From: Candidatus Delongbacteria bacterium
GTDB taxonomy: Bacteria; JAGOEH01
Direction: 5' to 3'
DNA length: 5,838 nt
NCBI GenBank assembly: GCA_017997825.1
Contig: JAGOEH010000198.1
Location: 1 to 5,838, forward strand
This document shows, piece by piece, positions 1 to 5,589 of the stretch. The notes below the pieces were generated by a model. That model did no database searches. It had not been told where the DNA came from and was given only the letters and a program-made list of their open reading frames with translations. Positions within the stretch are counted from its first letter, which is position 1. Every line of letters begins with the position of its first letter. The position numbers and the translations under genes are program-made.

Positions 1-585
1 GATGATTTTCATACCGCGCAGGTGGCAGGCTCGGATCAGGTGGAGGAAGAGGGTGTCGGCGGTGGTCCAGCCCCAGGTGGCCGGATCGGCAGGGTTCTCC
101 TGGCTCCAGATTATTTTGTCCAGGTCCGGATTGGGTCCGAAATTGTTATCGATATGGTGATACAGGGTAGCGTCATATTTGTGGTGGGAGGCGGCTTCAA
201 AGATTGGATTGAGGTAGATGGCGTTGATCCCCAGGTTTTGCAGATAATCGAGCCGGCGGATGATCCCCTCCAGATCGCCGCCGTAGCGTCTGACTCCGGT
301 GTTCCAGTAAAAATCATGGCCGTTTTGGGTTTCCCAATCACTCATCGCGTACCAGTCCGAAGTCCACGATGTGATGCTCCATCCCTCCGGAATCTGATAG
401 GGCCAGGCGCCGGCCATGTCGGCCGGAGTAGGGTCATTGGCCGGATTCCCGTTATCGAAGCGTTCGGGGAATATCTGGTACCAGATCGCATCGCCGGCCC
501 AATTGGGAACCCGGGGAGGCGGGGTTTGCCCGTTCAGCCATCCGATCATCGACATCACGATCAGCACCGTCCATATTTTCTTCAT
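1..585 (-). CDS. Secreted GH13 alpha-amylase-family glycoside hydrolase, N-terminal 195 residues (runs off the window)
   Basis: I translated the minus strand from the ATG at 585-583. Residues 1 to about 20 form a Sec signal peptide (MKKIWTVLIVMSMIG, then WLNG before QTP), so the enzyme is exported. The mature part has hallmarks of the GH13 (beta/alpha)8 barrel: DAIWYQIFPERF near residues 33-44, YGGDLEGIIRRLDYLQNLGI (about 102-121), then AIYLNPIFEA and HHKYDATLYHHID, the substrate-side loop seen in neopullulanase, cyclomaltodextrinase and alpha-glucosidase relatives. The last visible residues, LRGMKII, lead into conserved region I, so the catalytic Asp, Glu and Asp lie outside the window. Family knowledge predicts retaining hydrolysis of alpha-glucans or maltodextrins; exact specificity cannot be read from this fragment. 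The start is firm: AGGAGG lies 5 nt upstream, and the competing ATG at 590-588 is out of frame and abuts the Shine-Dalgarno. It has its own promoter and a leader of about 170 nt. Confidence 0.93.
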   Translation of the reverse strand, partial: MKKIWTVLIVMSMIGWLNGQTPPPRVPNWAGDAIWYQIFPERFDNGNPANDPTPADMAGAWPYQIPEGWSITSWTSDWYAMSDWETQNGHDFYWNTGVRRYGGDLEGIIRRLDYLQNLGINAIYLNPIFEAASHHKYDATLYHHIDNNFGPNPDLDKIIWSQENPADPATWGWTTADTLFLHLIRACHLRGMKII

Positions 586-590
586 AGCAT

Positions 591-596
591 CCTCCT
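591..596 (-). promoter_or_regulatory. Strong Shine-Dalgarno (AGGAGG) of the GH13 gene
   Basis: The minus strand reads AGGAGG, a full anti-16S match, followed by 5 nt and the ATG at 585. It decides between two nearby ATGs: 590-588 directly touches the motif and is out of frame, while 585-583 has normal spacing and opens the signal peptide. It contrasts with the weak sites of the operon genes upstream. Confidence 0.85.
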
Positions 597-598
597 GA

Positions 599-725
599 GA
601 TGAAATTTTTGGGCCCATCATCGGCCATCAATCAACGGTGAATGATATCGGGTTAGAGGCCGTAAACCCTGTCATTTCCCGGTACAGGATAAGCCGCCGT
701 TTTGAAGACTCCGGTCCGGGCGGCT
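599..725 (-). other. Leader of the GH13 gene with several short inverted repeats (possible structured 5' UTR)
   Basis: The roughly 170 nt between the predicted transcription start and the GH13 ATG contain several potential hairpins. AGCCGCC (692-698) pairs with GGCGGCT (719-725) around a 20-nt loop. CCTGT (668-672) pairs with ACAGG (684-688). GGGTT (650-654) pairs with AACCC (665-669). GATGA (599-603) pairs with TCATC (618-622) just upstream of the Shine-Dalgarno. The second and third share bases 668-669 and so are mutually exclusive, as in a switch. I could not match the leader to a known riboswitch class, and no U-tract follows any stem. Stems of 5-7 bp occur by chance in DNA of this composition, so a regulatory role is only a possibility. 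Confidence 0.25.
627..646. repeat. Imperfect 20-bp inverted repeat, operator-like, upstream of the GH13 gene
   Basis: Arms ATCAATCA and TGAATGAT flank a 4-bp centre (ACGG). Seven of eight arm positions match by dyad symmetry. The site lies about 40 bp before the GH13 start, inside the predicted transcribed leader. Its size suits a dimeric helix-turn-helix repressor, but it does not match an operator I can name, and it could equally act as RNA or be chance. Confidence 0.25.
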
Positions 726-761
726 GGAGTTGGCGATAACATGGGATGGATGGGTATGATT

Positions 762-789
762 ATTATAATGATTCTGAGGAAAAAGTCAA
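762..789 (-). promoter_or_regulatory. Near-consensus sigma-70-type promoter for the GH13 gene
   Basis: On the minus strand the -35 box is TTGACT (789-784; consensus TTGACA) and the -10 box is a perfect TATAAT (767-762), with a 16-bp spacer. Transcription would start near 755 and give a leader of about 170 nt before the ATG at 585. The -35 box begins one base after the TAA stop (793-791) of the upstream barrel gene. The GH13 gene therefore has its own promoter and is not simply the last cistron of the operon. Confidence 0.75.
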
Positions 790-790
790 C

Positions 791-1795
791 TTAATTTTTT
801 AGGCGGAATCCGGCCAGGCCCAGAAAGCCGGACAGGGTGTGGTCATAGAAAACCACTTCATTTTTGGAGTAGCCGAACTTTATATAGATGGCGAGGGGGA
901 CGGATAATGGCAGATCGTATTCAAGACGTCCGAAATATCCATTTTCCTGGTTGATGGGGCTATACAGGAGATCGAGATCCTGCTGGGTTTGCACGGTCAG
1001 GTTGCGGACCGAATAATCCAGGAGCAGGATCAGGCTGAGGCGGGGATGGATCATCCGTCCCAGAATCAGACGTATCCACTGTTCATAAGAAAAACGGCGG
1101 GTAATATCGGATGAATGGAACAGAAAGCGGTAATCGATCTTGATCTCGAACAGGGCCCGGTATTGGAGGGAAAGCTGAGGACCATATCGCCATCCGTGGT
1201 TATCTCGCTGGAGGCGGCGGAGCCGAAAATTCTCCAGATAGAATCCGGCGGCCGATGAGCTGTGGTGGAGGGTGGGGAACCAGAAAATGGCATCGGTTTT
1301 GTAGATTCGAAAGGAGTAAACCTGAGAGCGGTTCAGTTGACGGCTGAACCAGTCCAGATTGAGAATGAGTCCCTGTCGGAGAGAATGGGTATAGACGGTT
1401 TGCTGACTGAGGTGATAGATTCGGTACTGGATAAAATCATCCCGATCCTGGTATTGAAAATCCTGGGCACTGATTGTTCCGGCCATGGATAGCCGGGAGT
1501 GGATATCAGCCCGGAGGGATGAGGTAATCTGGGTACGGAATGAGCGGGCCGGGGTTTGAAGGGAATAGTTGATGGGATTAATCCGGGTTTTGAGCTGGAA
1601 CTGCATGCCGGATAGTTGGCGCTGGAGGCTCAGATTGGCATCGAGCTGCTGCAGACAATTGTGGCGGCGTTTAAACAAGCCCTCCTGATTGTGATAGTAC
1701 CCGCTCTCGGTTTGCAGAGACCATCTCAGCGACTGGGAGGATGTGACGCCGGAGAGAATCAGGAGCGCCAGACAGGAGAGGTTGAAATATTTCAT
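791..1795 (-). CDS. Secreted protein with outer-membrane beta-barrel character, family not recognised
   Basis: This 334-residue protein starts with a signal peptide (KYFNLSCLALLILSGVTSS, cleavage likely around residues 20-22 before QSL). There is no lipobox around Cys8. The rest lacks hydrophobic helices. It is full of 8-12-residue stretches alternating polar and hydrophobic or aromatic side chains (for example QFQLKTRI at 65-72, SSLRADIHSRLSM at 92-104, IYIKFGYS at 303-310), separated by polar turns, as in transmembrane beta-strands. It is rich in Arg, Gln, Tyr and Phe. The C-terminus, GFRLKN, lacks the terminal aromatic residue usual for BamA-folded barrels, so a soluble beta-rich or surface protein is an alternative. 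The ATG overlaps the stop of the coiled-coil gene (ATGA at 1795-1792) and has no clear Shine-Dalgarno, so translation is probably coupled. I can assign no specific function. Confidence 0.8.
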   Translation of the reverse strand: MKYFNLSCLALLILSGVTSSQSLRWSLQTESGYYHNQEGLFKRRHNCLQQLDANLSLQRQLSGMQFQLKTRINPINYSLQTPARSFRTQITSSLRADIHSRLSMAGTISAQDFQYQDRDDFIQYRIYHLSQQTVYTHSLRQGLILNLDWFSRQLNRSQVYSFRIYKTDAIFWFPTLHHSSSAAGFYLENFRLRRLQRDNHGWRYGPQLSLQYRALFEIKIDYRFLFHSSDITRRFSYEQWIRLILGRMIHPRLSLILLLDYSVRNLTVQTQQDLDLLYSPINQENGYFGRLEYDLPLSVPLAIYIKFGYSKNEVVFYDHTLSGFLGLAGFRLKN

Positions 1796-2754
1796 GGAAC
1801 GGATTGTTTATCCCGGATCAGGTCATGATAATACGCGAGCAGCCGAATGGTTTCATCCAGAAGCTTTAGATAGGAATCCGGCGAGAGGCTGCCGGGATTG
1901 CCGGACTGGATAGTGTTCCAGAGTTTTCCGCTCTGAAGCGGATCCTGGTAATTCAGTTGCCGGATCATGGTGTAGATGGATTGGTACTGATTGGCGATGT
2001 TGTTGTTATTGTTGTCATACTTGTGGGAGTCAAACTCGGCAATCGGTCTGTCCGAAACGGGTGTCGAGAAGGCGAACGGCTGATAAAAATCGAGTCCCTC
2101 CAGGAATTCACCGGTTTTTTGCTGGAGGGTGGCATAGCTTTTGACATCCTGACGGATCCGCTTGAGAATCATCAGATTGGAATCGAGCAGGTGCTCGGCA
2201 TAATTAAGATATTGATCGGCAATGGCGGCTTCGGTCGAATCGTGGATGTGGCGGGAATCGATCTGTCTGATTTTTTTCAGATCGATCGACAGGTGGATCG
2301 GAATCGGGGAATACTCCAGGCGTTTTTCGGTATAGACCATAATCAGCCGTTTAATGGAATCCGGTACCGGATAGCGTTCCGATCGGATCAGTCGGGTCAG
2401 CGAGTCGATGCGATGGGTGCACAGGCGCTCCAGCCTGATTTTTAGTTCCTGGAGTTGAGCGGTATTTCGATCGTGGTGTTTGACTTTTTCTTTCAATTGG
2501 TTGGAGATTTCGATCCCTTCCGATAGCTGGTGTTTGATCTCATCCTGATCGGGATCCGGTTTTTTTTTCAGGGATTCAAGTTTGAGACGCTGGAGGTTGA
2601 CTATGGCTTTGAGGGAATCGATGCGAATGGAAAGCTGTTGGTTTTCCATTTGCAGGAGTCTGAATTGATCTTCAAGAGCGGGCAGGGGGTCGGCCGGTAT
2701 GATCGTGAATGGGATCAGGCAGAGAAAGATCAGGCAATCAATGAATCGGTTCAT
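1792..2754 (-). CDS. Secreted coiled-coil protein of unknown family, probably periplasmic
   Basis: This 320-residue protein opens with a hydrophobic signal peptide (about 1-21, FIDCLIFLCLIPFTIIPADP). Cys12 is not in a lipobox, so it is probably soluble and periplasmic. Residues about 26-62 and 72-125 have heptad-like Leu/Ile spacing with charged flanks (for example LLQMENQQLSIRIDSLKAI), predicting two coiled-coil segments broken by KKKPDPD at 63-69. Residues 130-225 look mainly helical. Residues 226-255 are a flexible linker containing five consecutive Asn (249-253, bases 1999-2013). A helical C-terminal segment follows (TIRLLAYYHDLI). I recognise no family. The ATG overlaps the response-regulator stop by 4 nt (ATGA, 2754-2751), and the stop overlaps the barrel gene's start the same way. 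The context suggests an accessory of the two-component system or a partner of the barrel protein. Confidence 0.82.
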   Translation of the reverse strand: MNRFIDCLIFLCLIPFTIIPADPLPALEDQFRLLQMENQQLSIRIDSLKAIVNLQRLKLESLKKKPDPDQDEIKHQLSEGIEISNQLKEKVKHHDRNTAQLQELKIRLERLCTHRIDSLTRLIRSERYPVPDSIKRLIMVYTEKRLEYSPIPIHLSIDLKKIRQIDSRHIHDSTEAAIADQYLNYAEHLLDSNLMILKRIRQDVKSYATLQQKTGEFLEGLDFYQPFAFSTPVSDRPIAEFDSHKYDNNNNNIANQYQSIYTMIRQLNYQDPLQSGKLWNTIQSGNPGSLSPDSYLKLLDETIRLLAYYHDLIRDKQSVP

Positions 2755-4130
2755 AGCAGTCCGAATTTTTCCAGTTTATAGTAGAGGGTATTGGTTTTGA
2801 TGCCAAGACGTTTGGCGGCCCGGTTTTTAACTCCGTGTGATTCTTCCAGGGCCTGCATGATCAGGTTTTTTTCGTAGCGATAAAGGCAATCATCCAGGGA
2901 GATCGAACCGGAGGAAAGGGGATCGGAGAGGGAGGGGGTATGACGGCCCGAAAGCTGGGATGCGATCAGATCGGGCGAGATGTGGTGGTTTTTGGAGATC
3001 ACATACAGCCGTTCAATGACATTCTGGAGTTCCCGGACATTTCCCGGCCAGGGATAGGATTTGAGTAGTTCCATGCTTTGGGGGGATACGATTTTTTGTC
3101 GTTCCGGGTTGAATCCGGAGAGTTTGGACAGGAAATGATCGACCAGTCGGGGGATATCCTCGGGGCGATCGCGCAGGGGGGGCATCGGGATCGGGATGAC
3201 GCTGAGGCGATAGAAGAGGTCTTCCCGGAATGTGCCGGCTTGCATGAGTTGGCGCAGGTTGCGGTTGGTAGCGCAGATGACGCGGACATCGACGCTCAGA
3301 GTGGTTTCACCCCCGACCCGCTCGAATTCCTTTTCCTGTAGGACTCGCAGCAGTTTGACCTGCATCATGCCTGAAATATCGCCGATTTCGTCTAGAAAAA
3401 TGGTCCCCTGATCGGCCAGTTCAAACCGGCCTTTTTTCTGCTTGATGGCGCCGGTAAAAGCTCCTTTTTCATGTCCGAACAGCTCGCTTTCCAGCAGATT
3501 ATCGTTGAGGGCTCCACAGTTGACCCGGACAAAGGGTTTATGGCGGCGCGGACTGTTGCGGTGAATGGCCTGGGCTACCAGCTCTTTGCCGGTACCGCTC
3601 TCCCCGGTAATCAAAATGGTACTGTTTTCCGATGCCACGGCTTCGATCAGATTGAAAATGGTGCGGATGGCGGAAGATTCTCCGATAAACTGATCCCGAT
3701 CCAGCATCTCGTCCTGCAGGAACCGGTTTTTCTCCTGCAGTTCTTCCAGGCTTTGCCTTTGCCGGACCAGGGTCATGGCTTTTTCTACTCTCATCCGGAG
3801 CTCATCGGGAGAAAAGGGTTTGGTCAGGAAATCACAAGCTCCGAGCCGCATGGCTTCCACGGCGGTATCAACGGTTCCATAGGCTGATATCATGATGACT
3901 TCCGGTGCCGGATCCCGTTGTTTGACGCGCCGCAGCACCTCGATCCCATTGAGCGGTTCCATTTTTAGGTCGGTAATGACCAGTTCAACCGCTTGGTGCT
4001 GTAAAGCCTGCAGGGCTTTTTCGGGATCGGCAAAGCTCTGGAGTTGATACTGATTGTTTTTTAGGCTCAATTCGATTCCCATGCGCATGGTGTCATTATC
4101 TTCGATGATGGCGATATTCAATGGTTTCAT
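2751..4130 (-). CDS. NtrC-family sigma-54-dependent response regulator (receiver, AAA+, Fis-type HTH)
   Basis: This 459-residue protein has the full three-domain NtrC architecture. The receiver (about 4-120) has the acidic pocket E10, D11 and D13, phospho-acceptor D54 (VITDLKM), switch Ser82 and Lys104 (LTKPF). A linker helix leads to the AAA+ domain (about 147-380): Walker A GESGTGKE (176-183), the sigma-54 contact loop GAFTGA (223-228), Walker B FLDE with D247 and E248, candidate arginine fingers R302 and R308, and sensor II WPGNVREL (361-368). The C-terminal Fis-type helix-turn-helix is at about 424-459 (AAKRLGIKTNTLYYKLEKFG). No key residue is missing, so it should be a phosphorylation-controlled ATPase that opens sigma-54 RNA polymerase promoters. 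It starts inside the kinase gene's stop (ATGA, 4130-4127), which marks that kinase as its cognate partner. Target promoters are not visible here. AtoC, ZraR, GlrR and HydG are relatives, but I assign no orthology. Confidence 0.97.
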   Translation of the reverse strand: MKPLNIAIIEDNDTMRMGIELSLKNNQYQLQSFADPEKALQALQHQAVELVITDLKMEPLNGIEVLRRVKQRDPAPEVIMISAYGTVDTAVEAMRLGACDFLTKPFSPDELRMRVEKAMTLVRQRQSLEELQEKNRFLQDEMLDRDQFIGESSAIRTIFNLIEAVASENSTILITGESGTGKELVAQAIHRNSPRRHKPFVRVNCGALNDNLLESELFGHEKGAFTGAIKQKKGRFELADQGTIFLDEIGDISGMMQVKLLRVLQEKEFERVGGETTLSVDVRVICATNRNLRQLMQAGTFREDLFYRLSVIPIPMPPLRDRPEDIPRLVDHFLSKLSGFNPERQKIVSPQSMELLKSYPWPGNVRELQNVIERLYVISKNHHISPDLIASQLSGRHTPSLSDPLSSGSISLDDCLYRYEKNLIMQALEESHGVKNRAAKRLGIKTNTLYYKLEKFGLL

Positions 4131-5581
4131 GATGGTTTCTCAGGCTGAGGCGTGATCCGGGACAATCCGGTTTTAAAGCTCACCACCATTCGGGCGCCTT
4201 CCCGGAAGGCAGGATCCAGATGAATGGAGGCATGGTTTTCACGGCACAGTTTGCGGCAGATGGGCAGTCCCAGTCCGGTGCCATCCTTTCGGGTGGAAAA
4301 GAAGGGTTCGAAGATCCTGGCATGATAGGCCTCGGGGATCCCGGGGCCGCTATCGGTTAGGATGAACCGGGCTGGGGGACCGGGAAGGGCTGCCAGTTGG
4401 ATCCGGCTTTGCGGCGGGACAACGGAGAGGCTGTTGACCAGCAGATTCAAGATAATCCGATGCAGGTGGCCGGGATCAAACCATACCTCGAGGTGGGGAT
4501 GGATTTCGGTCTCATCGAGCGTGACCTGTTTATCGGACAGGGATTGACGGATTAGGTCCCGGATCTCCCCAATCCGATCCCGGAGATTCAGCCATTCCGG
4601 CTGGGGTGGAATGGGTTTGCTGTAATCCAGATAGGAGGTGATCAGGGTTTTAAGTCCGGCGATCTCCTGCAGAATCCGGTTGATATAGATCGGATCGTGC
4701 CGGTTCCGGATCAGTTCTTCCCGTTGGAGACCGGCCAGCAGTTCGATACCTCCCAGGGGATTCCGGATTTCGTGAGCGATCTGGGCCAGCATTTCTTCTT
4801 TCTCCTGATGGTGCCGGACAATATCACGGCGCATGGTTTCCATGGTTTCAGCCAGAATTGCCATCTCTCCGTGGGGGTGGACGGGCAGCGGGGTGTGAAA
4901 CCGCCCCATCCCCAGATCGCGGCTGAGTCCGATCAGGGCATGGATCGGATTGACAATCAGGGTAGCGGTGATCCAGCCCGCCAATCCGACGAACAGGACC
5001 GCCAATCCGGCAATTCCCAGCGCCATCGAGGGTATTTTTTCGATATCGTCCAGCCGCTGAGCTCCCTCCTGGATTCCCAGCCAGTACCGCTCGCTTAGCC
5101 GGGTGAATCCCCACATGTACCACCGGTTGTCCCGGGCCTTGATCGGTTCCGATACAACGCTCATCCCGATCTGTAGCGACAGGATCTCGGATTGATTCAA
5201 TAAAATCACCGGCTCGTCGGATGTCAAGAGAAAAAGTGAATCCGTCTTCAGAATGACCCGCAGTGAATCATCAAACAGAAAGATGCCCGCGAAAGAGAGG
5301 ATCCGGGACTGACGGTTGAATTTATCACGATAATACCGGATAGCGGGATGGTTGTGATCGCCGCCGTCCGACAGGTACTCCAGGTAGTGGCTGTCGAATC
5401 CGGCGGCAATCAGTTCCAGGGTGCTTCTGATCTGGTCGTTCAGGTGCCGGAGATAGGCATTGCGTGTGATCTGATAGTATCCCCGGGACATTCCCAACAC
5501 CAGCAGCAGGGTGATCAGACTGAAGGGGATAATGATTTGATATTTGATCGGCAGGCGTCGGAGCTGGGTAAGACCCTTCAT
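4127..5581 (-). CDS. Two-transmembrane sensor histidine kinase, partner of the NtrC-type regulator
   Basis: This is 484 residues if counted from the ATG at 5581. A TTG one codon earlier (5584) is possible, but ATG is preferred; the nearest Shine-Dalgarno-like GGAG (5602-5599) is rather far for either. TM1 is about 14-32. A periplasmic sensor region of about 150 residues follows (33-185), of Cache-like length, but I cannot name its fold or ligand. TM2 is about 186-210, then a HAMP segment (about 211-257). The HisKA helix has the phospho-acceptor H270 in AHEIRNPLGG. The HATPase domain has the N box (N379, N383, in ILNLLVNSL), G1 DSGPGIP (D410), F box IFEPFF and G2 GTGLGL (434-439). All catalytic motifs are intact. 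It should autophosphorylate at the inner membrane and pass phosphate to D54 of the regulator, whose start codon overlaps its stop. The start lies 8 nt after the serpin stop, so both are probably cotranscribed. Confidence 0.95.
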   Translation of the reverse strand: MKGLTQLRRLPIKYQIIIPFSLITLLLVLGMSRGYYQITRNAYLRHLNDQIRSTLELIAAGFDSHYLEYLSDGGDHNHPAIRYYRDKFNRQSRILSFAGIFLFDDSLRVILKTDSLFLLTSDEPVILLNQSEILSLQIGMSVVSEPIKARDNRWYMWGFTRLSERYWLGIQEGAQRLDDIEKIPSMALGIAGLAVLFVGLAGWITATLIVNPIHALIGLSRDLGMGRFHTPLPVHPHGEMAILAETMETMRRDIVRHHQEKEEMLAQIAHEIRNPLGGIELLAGLQREELIRNRHDPIYINRILQEIAGLKTLITSYLDYSKPIPPQPEWLNLRDRIGEIRDLIRQSLSDKQVTLDETEIHPHLEVWFDPGHLHRIILNLLVNSLSVVPPQSRIQLAALPGPPARFILTDSGPGIPEAYHARIFEPFFSTRKDGTGLGLPICRKLCRENHASIHLDPAFREGARMVVSFKTGLSRITPQPEKPS

Positions 5582-5589
5582 CAATGACG

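Noticed and set aside
22-603. A 193-codon plus-strand open frame at the left end
   Set aside because: It lies exactly antisense to the GH13 N-terminal region, whose translation has clear family motifs and a signal peptide. The plus-strand translation is low-complexity and has no recognisable domain.
611-627. A GG-N10-GC spacing resembling a sigma-54 promoter on the minus strand (TGGCCG then GGGCC)
   Set aside because: The -12 element lacks the TTGC core and the -24 element is only a partial match; a GG/GC pair at this distance is common by chance.
692-725. The 7-bp GC-rich stem as a rho-independent terminator for the operon
   Set aside because: The loop is 20 nt and no run of T follows on either strand, so it does not meet intrinsic-terminator criteria.
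653-742. A 29-codon minus-strand frame in the GH13 leader, beginning MLSPTPAARTG
   Set aside because: It could be a leader peptide, but there is no Shine-Dalgarno, its ATG would lie only about 13 nt from the predicted transcript start, and it has no run of one amino acid suggesting attenuation.
1957-2445. A 162-codon plus-strand open frame across the coiled-coil gene
   Set aside because: It is a shadow of the minus-strand gene, whose signal peptide, coiled-coil pattern and overlap junctions are coherent. The plus frame shows no ribosome-binding context or family motif.
3471-3887. Plus-strand open frames opposite the response regulator
   Set aside because: The minus strand encodes an intact NtrC-type protein with every motif in order, so the antisense frames are by-products of its codon use.
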